NCBI GenBank assembly: GCA_963576735.1 | Contig: OY755179.1 | Coordinates: 2,046,001-2,110,000, forward strand | DNA: 64,000 nt | Direction: 5' to 3' | Origin: Bedellia somnulentella | Taxonomy: Eukaryota; Arthropoda; Insecta; Lepidoptera; Bedelliidae | In this document: piece by piece, positions 46,315 through 56,384 of the stretch | Numbering within the stretch: the stretch's first letter is position 1 | How the letters are laid out: every line of letters begins with the position of its first letter | Notes under the pieces: model-generated | Databases searched by the model: none | The model's input: the letters and a program-made list of their open reading frames with translations, nothing else | Told to the model about the DNA's origin: nothing | Translations under genes and position numbers: made by a program

Positions 46315-47780
46315 ACCTTTGGATAACGGCTTAGGAATCATTCCTTTTAAACTCGGACCCACTAAAATAATTTCGCACTACCACTCCTTTATCCAATATG
46401 TAAACCTTAAGCATATAGAAATAGAAATAGAATCCTTAGTTATAAAATTACATGAGATAAGACCACAGTTTAATAATTGTTCATCATCTTTATTTGATCC
46501 ACATATTACCTTTTTACTGAAAAAAATAATTCATGTTCAGGAAATTTTACAGACTTTCGAGCCAGATCGGGTAAAAAGAGGTCTCGTAGATGGTTTAGGG
46601 AGCATTATTAAAAGCATTTCTGGAAACTTAGACTATAAGGACGCAATTAGATATGAAAATGCCATTAAAATTTTGGAAAATAATGACAATAAAATTCAAA
46701 CGGAATTTAACGATCACATAAGTTTATCAAAGGAATGGATGTCCCGCCACACAAAAATATTAACAAACCTAGTAGAAAATCAAAATAACATGAAAATTAT
46801 TGTTAATAACTTAATTCAAAAATACTCTGTCACTAATAATGACTTAGTGACCTTTGCTCATTTAGGCCAATATCTATTAATTTTAGGGGATAATATTGAA
46901 AATTTAGCAGACGAACTCCAAAACTTAGAAAATATTTTAGCCATAGTTCATTCAAGGGGTAGCCTTCATTCTATGATTAGTAAATTAGCACTTAAGAATA
47001 TGTTAGGTAAACTTAGGAATATTTACACTAAGGATGAAATACTAGATCTAGAAAATAGGTTTTATTATGATTTAATTAAATTGGGGTCTTATTATAAGGG
47101 TAGAAATATAGTTATAGTATTTAAGCTTCCTATCTTCATGATTGAGTCTTTTACATTATATAGGTTATCCGCTGTTCCTAATAGGTTCCACGAAATCCTT
47201 ATTCCACCCTTTCCTTTCATAGCACTTCAAAAACAAGTTTCTATGTACATAGAGACAGAATGTCCGAAGTTAATGAACTGGCATATCTGCGAGAAATCAT
47301 CGAAAAATGCAATCAGCAACCAAGCGAACTGTATCCAGCAACTTATCACAGACCAAAAACTATTGGATTCTTGCGAAAAAGCCATAGTGTCATTGAAAAG
47401 AGCAGCTTTTGAACAACTGGACGATTGCCACTATACCCTATGCTTTCCAGAACCAACCAAAGTTGAAATTTCATGTGGCCAAGAGAGGTTTGAAATGCTC
47501 AAAGGAAGTTTCCTTGCAACATTACCACTTCATTGCACCATCAAGACTCCAGAGTTCACATTAACCAACATGAATAACCGAATTAAAGGACATGTAGTCA
47601 ATATTATTAACGTCTCACCCTTCAAATCAATTCAAGAAAACAACTCATCACTAGTATTAAACTCATTGGATTTAGGGAATCTCCAATCCCTCAGCTCAAG
47701 AATAGCACTACAACCGAAACTTATACTAAACCAAGTAGAGAACAGCAGCCTTTATCATACAACTATACCACTTTATATTA
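46223..47780 (+). CDS. env: Errantivirus env (F-like), main part, interrupted by a Helitron
   Basis: The frame overlaps the integrase end and continues to 47780, where a Helitron begins. The apparent ORF end at 47857 is Helitron sequence. A furin-type site RVKR is followed by a Gly-rich hydrophobic stretch (GLVDGLGSIIKSISGNLD), the arrangement of the baculovirus-F-like Env of gypsy-group errantiviruses. A long helical region follows, then a Cys-containing ectodomain. The membrane anchor and cytoplasmic tail lie beyond the Helitron at 48791-48984. Frames agree across the insertion. As it stands the protein would lack its anchor. Confidence 0.85.
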
Positions 47781-47899
47781 TCTATACTTATAATAAATCT
47801 GTAGAGAGGTCAATTCTGTACATGAAATATATTTTCAAAATAACTATCAGGGGGTGATTAGGGATCGATACTGATGCCAAAAATGCAATCAGTAAAATT

Positions 47900-47973
<74 letters not shown>

Positions 47974-48790
47974 GGTTTGTATGTTCCTTATGGAAACAAA
48001 AACTACTCGACGGATTTTAACGAAACTTGGTACAATTATTCTTCATACTCCTGGGCAGGTTTTTGTATACTTTCCAGCAGAGTAGTGAAGGGGAATTTTG
48101 GGAAATTTTGGGAAAACGGGAGAAGTTACTCCATTTTTTAAGCTTCCGTCGCGTGTGCAGCCTTAATGGTGAAACTTACATAGAAATCATGTATGACGGA
48201 AATATTCTTCATAAAATTATCTAAAAAAAAATCCTGAACAGTTTATGTCTATCTTTTACGGTTGACTCACAATAACACGTGTAATTCCTGATAGCTTAGC
48301 AGTTCGGAACATTCTGATTATATTTGTTTACTCTTACGTTTGTAAACCTCTCACTCATCTCTAATTTAAAAAAGGTAACATTATTACCTATTCAATAAAA
48401 AAAGAATCATAGAAATCGATAGAGAAACACCGAAATTATAAATAAAATAAGCCATCGCGCCCGTGACCAAAACCAAATCTTTACTAATTTACATATAACA
48501 TACTGGATGGCGCCAGTAGTTGCATCTTACATCACGTAATGTTTTTTTTTAGATTGTTATAAATACTTCATAGCGTTTTATTCCAAAATTTGCTATTAAA
48601 CGGAAATACTGAACCGTTCATTAAAGCGCATTCAAAATCACCAAACTACACTGTTTAGGGAGTGCTATAAATTTAATAAATTGAAAACATTGCGCTGAAT
48701 TTCACAATGCTTGAGCAGTGACTGAAGAAAGAAACCTCAGATATTTAAAAAAAACAACGCTACCCGTGCGAAGCTGGGACGATCGACTAG
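47781..48790 (+). mobile_element. Non-autonomous Helitron, copy 3, inside env (1010 bp)
   Basis: Begins TCTATACTTATAATAAATCT after an A and ends GATCGACTAG before a T, the Helitron insertion rule. It has a long (GTCT)n tract (47901-47972). As expected for a Helitron there is no target duplication. Removal rejoins env in frame. Confidence 0.88.
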
Positions 48791-48984
48791 TAACTATAAT
48801 AATTTTAGTAGCTCTGACTACTCTGGTGCTACATCGATACTCTAAAGCAAGAAGACATCGAGAAAAAGCTGAAATACCTTCAGAAATTTATGCTGAAATA
48901 CCTTCAAGAAAACCAGAACAACCCAGCGAGATTAAGGTTAACCATTCTGACCTTTCAGCGATATTTTCAAAATCTTTCAAATAA
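48791..48984 (+). pseudogene. env: Errantivirus env, C-terminal anchor segment
   Basis: Immediately after the Helitron, the env frame resumes with a hydrophobic transmembrane stretch (IILVALTTLVL), a basic stop-transfer segment and a cytoplasmic tail with two IPSE/IPSR units, ending at 48984. It has no start of its own. Confidence 0.8.
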
Positions 48985-48993
48985 TCGCTGAAC

Positions 48994-49005
48994 TGAAGGG
49001 GGAGG
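48994..49005 (+). other. Polypurine tract of the errantivirus
   Basis: GAAGGGGGAGG directly precedes the 3' LTR start, the usual priming site for plus-strand DNA. Confidence 0.8.
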
Positions 49006-49129
49006 TATTACGGTTGCACACTCCATTCATATTGATGACTACGCAACCTACATAAGTCGCATAGATGGCTACGTGACTTCGCGTTACACGCGCCGGCCGA
49101 ACATGATGCCACCGATGTCGAGTCAGCAC
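49006..49129 (+). repeat. 3' LTR, first part
   Basis: Same as the start of the 5' LTR, up to GAGTCAGCAC, where the hAT element interrupts. The LTR resumes at 54918. Confidence 0.88.
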
Positions 49130-49929
49130 TAGTGATGGGCGCGGTGGCAATATTGCCGTTGCCGGCAATTCCCGGCAAGGCAATGTTGCCGGCAATTCCC
49201 AATATTGCCAGCAATCTTGGCAACATTGCCAGAACATTAAATCAATATTTTTTATTTGTATGATGTCGTTTGGTGGTACATCGAATCATCAATTACTATC
49301 ATTTGGGGTGTCTATAGGGGCCTGGTACTATGAATACCACATAATACACTTTACACCACGCTGTGAATGGTTTTTGTATACACCAATGTTTTTTTTGTTT
49401 ACTAAAATACTGAACTTAACTTTATTGATGCTTGCTTTAGTAGAACATTATGAGCTGCAGTACGCGGGGGTGGGTGTGTCGTCAAATGGATAGTTCAATT
49501 AGAAGGGGACTATGGAACGATCCATTTAGTACTTCAAGCTCTTAAAGTAATCAAAAGCGTGCTTAGTAGTTCAATAACCGAGGAGATCTGCAAAGAAGAA
49601 CCCACGACAAACCCACTCTTTAAAGGCAGTACATAATGCTGCAGCCATTTTAGATCCAAATAATCAGGGAGTGTCCTTAGCTACTGGGGAAAATCTAGAT
49701 GGGTGTCAATTCATTTTGGATCATTCACAATGTGATGGTGACAGAGGTATAGATGTCTTCAATGAACTAGCAGAGTACAAGAGTAGAACAAATAGTTATA
49801 GCAAAGATTTCATTTGGTCGTCGCCATCGGCTAACAAAGTTTCACCTGTGTCTTGGTGGACACTTTTCTTTCCACAGACTGATTTGGGAAAAACTGCTGT
49901 ACAGATCCACAATCATAACTTGGCCGGCG

Positions 49930-52030
49930 CACAGTGGGCTGAAAATCCGCTCTCGAAGACATAGACACTTTAAATTTTAAGTGTCACTTTTGTTGCTTGA
50001 TATGGCTTCTATTAACGAATATTCAGATAACCTAAGCGTCTCAGGAGATATAACCCATTAATAATTGAATTATCAACATATTGAAAAAAAAAATGTATGG
50101 AGAAAATGTGAAAAGTGCCTATATTTCTGGAATCGCAAGGAAAACCGTAATAACCTCTGACAATGTTATAGAACATATTTTTTATGATTTTATGACATTA
50201 TTTGTTTAGCGGTCACGCTTGCGAAATTTTTTTTATTAATTGTCAAAAAAAAATTTTTTTTGTCCTATGCTTTTTACATAATTTATTTAGTGAATTGACT
50301 GGTTTAGACCTATTAGGGACTTAAATACGAAGAAAACCTCGTTACAATCTATTGTAACTACTTAATGAATGCCTCGTATCTATTATATTCACTATATAGT
50401 TAAGTTAAATATACTTACCGCTGAGTCGTAGGGCAATAAAAGTCAGTGGCGATAAGGATGTTAATGATGTAAAGCACCATTGTTAGTTTATATGCGGCTA
50501 CATAAGGCCCGTAAGTGCGAGTGAGAAAGATACAGGGATTAAGATTAAGGAATGCATTAGAGTTCCTACATCATTATGAAGTGTTCACTTTCCATTGTTA
50601 ATGATAATTTATTTACTGAATTGACTGGTTTAGACCTATTAGGGACTTATTTACTGAATTGACTGGATTAGATACGATATATGATAATAAGAGACTTTAT
50701 TTTGCTGAATTTGTTTTAGCAAGAACACTGTCAATCAAGAATCAGTTAGAGAACCGAATAAAGATTAACTAATTAGTAAATTATTTGCAAAAAAAAAAAA
50801 AGGTTTTTAACTGTAAATATCTGTGTAATTACGAATGCGGCCTATAAAAATAAATGGTTTATAAACATTTCAAAAATGAATAATAATTGTCGATTTTAAA
50901 ATTAACGACTTTATACAATGAAAAAAAGTGGATATTTCAATTGTACACAGGCTGGCCAATCAACTTCGTTTTGAAGCCAATCTTCGTAGTTTCTTCTAAA
51001 GCAATCACTATTTCTGAGACTTTTTTTCCATCTCTGAGCTGCAGCACGTGTAAATTGTCGGCAGAATTCCATTAGAGTTACACGTTCTTCAAGAGCTAGA
51101 TTTTCACCGAGTCGAGCGGCAACTGTTTCGTACAATAATTCATGTTTAAATGACGTATTCTCACGTTTGAGAATAACAAACAAGTCAAGGTTTGTTATTA
51201 GGCTTTCCATGTTAGCACTTTGTACTTGTAAAAGATGTTGTCTGATAGAAGTTTAAAATTTAACTAAATTAGTAACGCAGACGATGCCCTTTATATTGTT
51301 GTCCAGGTTTAAACGTTTTATGGCGAAATGGCGGTACATACCTAATCAGTAAATTATCATTAACAATGGAAAGTGAACACTTCATAATGATGTAGGAACT
51401 CTAATGCATTCCTTAATCTTAATCCCTATATCTTTCTCACTCGCACTTACGGGCCTTATGTAGCCGCATATAAACTAACAATGGTGCTTTACATCATTAA
51501 CATCCTTATCGCCACTGACTTTTATTGCCCTACGACTCAGCGGTAAGTATATTTAACTTAACTATATAGTGAATATAATAGATACGAGGCATTCATTAAG
51601 TAGTTACAATAGATTGTAACGAGGTTTTCTTCGTATTTAAGTCCCTAATAGGTCTAAACCAGTCAATTCACTAAATAAATCATGATAAAGCATAGGACAA
51701 AAAAAATTTTTTTTTGACAATTAATAAAAAAAAATTCGCAAGCGTGACCGCTAAACAAATTATGTCATAAAATCATAAAAAAATATGTTCTATAACATTG
51801 TCAGAGGTTATTACGGTTTTCCTTGCGATTCCAGAAATATAGGCACTTTTCACATTTTCTCCATACATTTTTTTTTCAATATGTTGATAATTCAATTATT
51901 AATGGGTTATATCTCCTGAGACGCTTAGGTTATCTGAATATTCGTTAATAGAAGCCATATCAAGCAAAAAAAGTGACACTTAAAATTTAAAGTGTCTATG
52001 TCTTCGAGAGCGGATTTTCAGCCCACTGTG
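49930..52030 (-). mobile_element. Transib-like element with 680-bp inverted arms
   Basis: Ends CACAGTGGGCTGAAAATCCG in both orientations and is flanked by the 5-bp GC-rich duplication CGGCG (49925-49929 and 52031-52035). Transib elements make 5-bp GC-rich duplications and have ends of the CACWRTG type. The inverted arms run 49930-50610 and 51350-52030. The middle holds a short ORF (51210-50911). Two long runs of A or T and a repeated block (GAATTGACTGGTTTAGACCT at 50292 and 50617) lie in the left part. Assignment is from ends and duplication; the transposase is truncated. Confidence 0.75.
50911..51210 (-). CDS. Truncated transposase-like ORF of the Transib-like element, 99 aa
   Basis: A Met-started frame with FKHELLYETVAARLGENLAL, RVTLMEFCRQF, AAQRWKKSLRNSDCFRRN and then a DWLQ segment. 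It is a helical N-terminal-type region without the DDE catalytic core. I think it could correspond to the N-terminal end of a Transib transposase, because of its place in the element, but I cannot confirm the family by sight. It stops at 50911. Confidence 0.5.
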   Translation of the reverse strand: MESLITNLDLFVILKRENTSFKHELLYETVAARLGENLALEERVTLMEFCRQFTRAAAQRWKKSLRNSDCFRRNYEDWLQNEVDWPACVQLKYPLFFIV

Positions 52031-52492
52031 CGGCGGCGACTCTGGTACTACTGTCGCCATTTTGAAATTTCGGCCTGTCATTGTCAGTTAGTTCTTAACT
52101 AAATAAAAATTATAGGGTGACCTACGTATATAATAAATTATCACTTTCATTAATATTTTTTGTAGTGGAAACTTTTTTTCAAAGACAATTATTTTTATGA
52201 TGTATCTTTGCTTATTGATAAACGCTTTTATTTCCAGTATTCAATATAAAAATTCATGAAAATTATTATTTATATTGTTAAATTTTATCTAAGTAGGCTA
52301 ACACCGTCCGAAAAGTTGTGCGCGCATCGATAGTCATGCGGTGCGGGTTACGGGAAGTGGGGAAATGCTCCTGAATAAGATTTCACTTCGTATACACTGA
52401 TGCGTGGGTTCTAATCCTAATGCGGGGATGTACCAATGTGTCATTTCTTAAGTAATAACTGTCTGACATATAAAAATACAAGGCAAATACGA

Positions 52493-52855
52493 CGTGATAG
52501 CTTAATGGGTAGAACACCGGTTAACGTGCAAGCGACTAGTGTTCAAATCCCGAATCGGGCCTACACCAATTTGTCTTTTCTAAAGTCATGTGTGTGGTTA
52601 ATTTATCACGGTTGTTAACGGTGAGGGAAAAATCGTGAGATAACCCACATGGCTGAGTTGTACTTAGTGGTGTGACAGTGTATTCGTACAAAACGGCGAT
52701 AGGCCTACCCCCTATCACGTGAGTACACTGTCCATGCAAAACGTGGGTACTCTGAACACCAGGTGACAAAGTCACGTGATGTTCAGAAGTATTAGTACCT
52801 CTGCCAAACCCCTTCGGGGGTATTCGGCGAGAACGTTTATGTTATGTTATATGTT
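52493..52855 (+). mobile_element. Family B SINE, full copy, inside TA-flanked copy 2
   Basis: Starts with the tRNA-like head CGTGATAGCTTAATGGGTAG and GTTCAAATCCC and ends CGTTTATGTTATGTTAT. It is the full form of the deleted SINE in copy 1. Confidence 0.8.
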
Positions 52856-53304
52856 ACAAGGCTGTTAACAGCAATAAAAAAGTGCCCATAAATTCACTGA
52901 CCCAGCAAAATGAATGACCCAAACGATATCTGATGTTTAGAATTATTTTTTCTGTGCCACCTTTTTAGGGGATCTATGTGTAAATATGAAATGTTAAAGA
53001 CAGTACACAACAAGGTAAGCCTCTAATTTACAGGATTTAAAAAATGATTTTAAGTAGTTACCCACTTATTAACTCTGAGTGGCACAAATAACAAATCCTT
53101 GAGTATAAAATAATGAAACAGCTTGCAGAAAAGTACAATTGGCAGTGTTATCGCTAAAAGCTTCCAGACAACATTTGGGAGGTAAGATCATCAAATTTAG
53201 GATACACAGTCATTCGGGTAGACATACCAGACAAGGGCAAAAATAAATAAATATAATTAGCTTACATTAAAACGAACTTGTTTACTTACAATAATAGTTA
53301 TTAC

Positions 53305-53545
53305 ATACATATACTCAAGGCTGTAAATCCCTAGAAGGGGTAGCCCGAGCTAAGGAACTAGAAACTCCTCAGCCACTTTCGGAAAGTTGAGTGGGGTAAA
53401 GATGGTAAAATAAAGGTTATTGGTAATGGGTCTCCAACCGCTTCGCCCAAAAATCTCTTAAAAGCCCCAATACCGTTAGTCGCCTCTTACGTACACCCAC
53501 CGGCAGAAATGGGGTAGTGCTATTTTAAGCTGACACTACACAGCA
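53305..53545 (-). mobile_element. Family A repeat inside TA-flanked copy 2
   Basis: On minus it runs from TGTGTAGTGTCAGCTTAAAA to GAGTATATGTATGTAAT. Same position relative to the element ends as in copy 1. Confidence 0.75.
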
Positions 53546-54917
53546 ACTAGTTATTAATTAAATGAATATTATATAAATTGTTTTATTAAGACATTTCAAT
53601 ACATAAATAAATTAGCCCGTATGATGTAAAGTTATTTCCCTTATAATGGTTATTTTTTATTTACTGGCAATACTAATATCGATGACAGCGACAGCCCTTA
53701 CCGGCCAAGAAAAGATTGTGGATCTGTAAGAATTCTATCCATCCCATCAACATCTGCTTCTGTAGAAAGAAGTTTTTCGACCTTTGCTATTATCCACTCC
53801 TGTAAAAGAAACAAACTCACTGCAGAACGAGCTGGAAAATTGTGTTTTATCGCACACAATTGGAAACTTCTTAACCAAAAAACACAAACGACAAAAGAAA
53901 AAACTTTAGTAACTTTGCCTACTCAAGAATCAGACGAAGACTTCGATTTTATTGATGTACTTGAAGAAACGTTAGATTCGTTTCAGGATCTCAATGAAGA
54001 CCCGTTATAACTTGATTGAAAAATGATATAATTATTAGTTACACGGTAAACTCAATTACGTGTAGTTATTTAAATACTGAAAAACACTAATGAAAAAGAA
54101 TGCAAAAATCAATCATTATGGGCAAAAATAAATGAATGTAAATATTTTCATTGAAAATTTAAAAAAAGAGCATGAAAAAAATACAAAAAAAATATATTCA
54201 ATGATTGTAAATACATTGATTGAAAAATTTTAAATGTGCCATCCGCTACAATAAAAAAAATAAGGTACATAAAATATTTTTAACGTCATATAGTGCTTTG
54301 ACTGACAGTCCTAAGCCTGCAAAGCATGAAGGAAATTTTTCAGTCGTGTATAAAAAACTTAAGAAATAAACTTTATCATCAAATTGGATTTTATTTGTTT
54401 ACTTACAGATAAACTATTTAATAAGTTACCTTAAAATTTTGTAGTAGAAGCAATAGCTCGAACAAGAACTTTAGATCTGTTCAATCAACCGATCGATCCA
54501 ATTCAATTGTATGAATTTTCAGACCATTCAGCTAATCTTTTACACAATATATATTCCAATTATTTTTTATAAATCACAAAGAAACATTTTTTTTGGGAGT
54601 ATAATGTAAGTTGTCACTGGATTCTACTTAAAATATTGCCGGCAACGTTGCCGCAGCAATATGATGGCAATGTTGCTGGCAATATTGCCGGTAACATTGC
54701 CGAAATTTGGCAATTCAGGTTTAATCATAGATATTTTCAAAATGTTAGTAGTAGTATCGATAAAGCATTATATTTTAATAACAAATAGTATAGTAAAAAA
54801 ACTTTTAACTAAGAATTTCAGGTAAGTTGCCACACATTTCCACTTTTTGGCAACGTTGCCGGCAACTTCCAGGCAACATGGCAACGTTGCCGGCAATCGC
54901 CCATCACTAGTCAGCAC

Positions 54918-55109
54918 CCACACTTGCAACATCTACATGCAGCGCGACTTCGCTACGCCTCGTGGGAATCTCATACTTCGTTCTAACATCGACCGGGTAG
55001 CACTTAGTTATAATTTTTGTAATAATTAATTAATTGTAATTTCTTTCTTATTAAATCCTTATAAAAATTTTGGTTTTTTTTAAATCTTTCGGCTGCAGTT
55101 AACGTAATT
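54918..55109 (+). repeat. 3' LTR, second part
   Basis: Resumes after the hAT and its duplication and ends GCAGTTAACGTAATT. It appears identical to 5' LTR bases 40876-41067. The target duplication AGCC follows at 55110-55113, then the LINE tail. Confidence 0.88.
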
Positions 55110-55744
55110 AGCCGTTGATTTCTTGAATAAACAAATAAATAAATGAGTATTGCTATGAAAGCAATCATACGAGTGACCCTTTATCTTTATGACATAATTT
55201 TTGTAGGTATCACTAGAATATGGAGAGTGTATTTTCATGTTTTATGTTTATAGCTTTTGTTTTTTTTAACTATTTTTAACTAATACTCTCAAAGATATAT
55301 TATGTTTTACTTACGCATAAATTAATATTCTGTTTAAGCCTCAGAATGCATAGTTTGTAAATAATAGTTAATATAATATATAATAGGTATCTCAATGTTA
55401 ATTCAGTAACGCCATCTGTTGACCGATGATTGCAATCTCTCACACATCACCAACAGTCAGTGTAGGGGGCAGCACCGGGTCGCCAAACTGCTATCCATAC
55501 TTACTCAAGATATTTTCATTTTTGAACATAGAAACTTGGTTACAAAATGGTTTGTTTCATGTTTCTTATGAACAATCAAAAAGGTTTTTTGGAACTCATC
55601 CCCTAAAAGATTGAAATATATTATACAGATTTTTGATCAATAAATACAATGTATCTAGAAATTTGAATCTTGATGCGATTGACTGATATAACAACTACAA
55701 AAAGGAATGTATGAAATTCATCCATCAATCAATCATGAGAATAT

Positions 55745-55915
55745 TCGAACGGCTATAAAAAGGCCCAAAAAAGGGTAGCCACAGCTCCAGAGATAGTAAT
55801 TCTTTATCCACTTTTGGAAGTAGAATGGGGTCCGTCCAACCGTCCAACTGCATCGCCCAATAATCACTTAAAAAGTCTCAATGTTCTTTATATCTATTAC
55901 AACGCCCACGGGAAT
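55745..55915 (-). mobile_element. Family A repeat, decayed
   Basis: GGCTATAAAAAGGCCCAAAA, GGGTAGCCACAGCTCCAGAG and CATCGCCCAATAATCACTTA preserve the family order on minus, with a lost 5' end. Confidence 0.55.
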
Positions 55916-55984
55916 ATAAATACAAAAAAACAGAAGTTAGTGTAGTTAGATAGTGTTTTGGTATTTTGGATGTAAACTGGATGC

Positions 55985-56028
55985 AAAAAATGTAGTCCAC
56001 GCGGACGTAGTCGCGGGCAAAAAGCTAG
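55985..56028 (+). mobile_element. Helitron 3' end (second family)
   Basis: Ends GTCGCGGGCAAAAAGCTAG before T. It is the same end as that on minus at 14518. Confidence 0.5.
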
Positions 56029-56376
56029 TTTTATAATATGTTCTTACGTTTTGTTATTAACAGCTCTATCATTATATTGAAGAAACGTAAATAATAGTAA
56101 AATTTTGATTTTAGTATAAATGGTATTGTAACCAAGCTTAAATTTAATTTTATTTGATTATAACAATAATCAATAAGTGAGTTCTTATCCAATAATAAAT
56201 AGAAGGTACCCGATTCTTACATGATTATTTTATTTTTAACTTAATGGGGATTAATGAACTTTTTAGTTCACTTATCCCCATTACAAGCTCCAATTGGCGT
56301 TAACGGGGATTTGTGAACAAAAAGTTCACTAATCCCCGTTGACGGGGATTATCAACGGGGATAAGTGGAATAAGCC

Positions 56377-56384
56377 TGCTCGGT
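56377..56384. repeat. Target-site duplication, right copy (TGCTCGGT)
   Basis: Identical to 35373-35380 and followed by the rest of the interrupted LINE frame. Confidence 0.85.

Larger units (their letters stand above)
49902..53726 (-). mobile_element. TA-flanked non-autonomous transposon, copy 2, with a Transib-like insert
   Basis: Ends CAGATCCACAATC (left) and GATTGTGGATCTG (right), flanked by TA (49900-49901 and 53727-53728). In opposite orientation to copy 1 and highly similar to it along 52036-53726. It carries the same family A and family B SINEs, but here the family B copy is full length. A 2.1-kb element (49930-52030) sits 28 bp from its left end. Confidence 0.85.
49500..54010 (+). 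pseudogene. hAT transposase C-terminal region, split by a transposon
   Basis: The first block encodes KVIKSVLSSSITEEIC, NAAAILDPNNQG and VSWWTLFFPQTDLGKTAV, up to 49901. The second block, from 53729, continues RILSIPSTSASVERSFST and AGKLCFIAHNWKLL, with a stop at 54010. The pattern WW ... P ... IL.IP.TSA..ERSFS ... L.I..N is the hAT C-terminal dimerisation region. Taking out 49902-53726 and one TA joins the blocks in frame (GCT GTA AGA ATT). BED and DDE N-terminal parts are absent, so this was already a non-autonomous copy. Confidence 0.85.
49130..54909 (+). mobile_element. hAT element in the 3' LTR, itself carrying nested elements
   Basis: Ends TAGTGATGGGCG and CGCCCATCACTA are inverted repeats, flanked by the exact 8-bp duplication GTCAGCAC (49122-49129 and 54910-54917), whose LTR context confirms the insertion point. 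Many TTGCCGGCAA-type motifs crowd both subterminal regions. A hAT transposase C-terminus is encoded in two blocks (49500-49901 and 53729-54010), split by copy 2 of the TA-flanked element. Without nested DNA it is about 1.95 kb and lacks the N-terminal half of the transposase. Confidence 0.9.
40752..55109 (+). mobile_element. Errantivirus (gypsy-like endogenous retrovirus) with nested insertions
   Basis: Structure: 5' LTR 40752-41067, primer binding site, gag, pol, env, purine tract, then a 3' LTR split by a hAT element (49006-49129 and 54918-55109). Flanked by AGCC. Without the hAT (5.8 kb) and a Helitron in env (1.0 kb) it is about 7.5 kb, normal for the group. The two LTRs look identical wherever compared by eye, implying a young insertion. 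pol carries a frame break and env is interrupted, so this copy cannot make a full set of proteins. It sits in the 3' UTR of the LINE fragment to its left. Confidence 0.9.
35381..56376. mobile_element. Composite Mutator-like DNA transposon, about 21 kb
   Basis: The ends are inverted repeats of about 300 bp (35381-35680 and 56376-56080) starting GGCTTATTCCACTTATCCCC, very similar over their whole length. The exact 8-bp duplication TGCTCGGT (9 bp with the shared G) flanks them, and the interrupted LINE frame is restored on removal. Mutator-like elements have long inverted ends and duplications near 9 bp. A piece of a Mutator-type transposase lies inside at 37435-37671. Most of the length is later insertions, listed separately. 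The superfamily call rests on the transposase remnant and duplication length. Confidence 0.8.

Noticed and set aside
47781..48790. An intron within env at the Helitron position
   Set aside because: There are no GT/AG sites at the borders. The ends match the Helitron rule and three other copies of the same element lie in the window.
48977..49237. ORFs across the 3' LTR and hAT junction (48977-49237, 49008-49226)
   Set aside because: They start in hAT sequence and cross the junction into LTR sequence, on the strand opposite to all coding here. They are chance frames.
35381..56376. The two similar inverted ends as separate, independent insertions
   Set aside because: Independent insertions would not share an exact 8-bp flank nor restore a LINE frame when joined.
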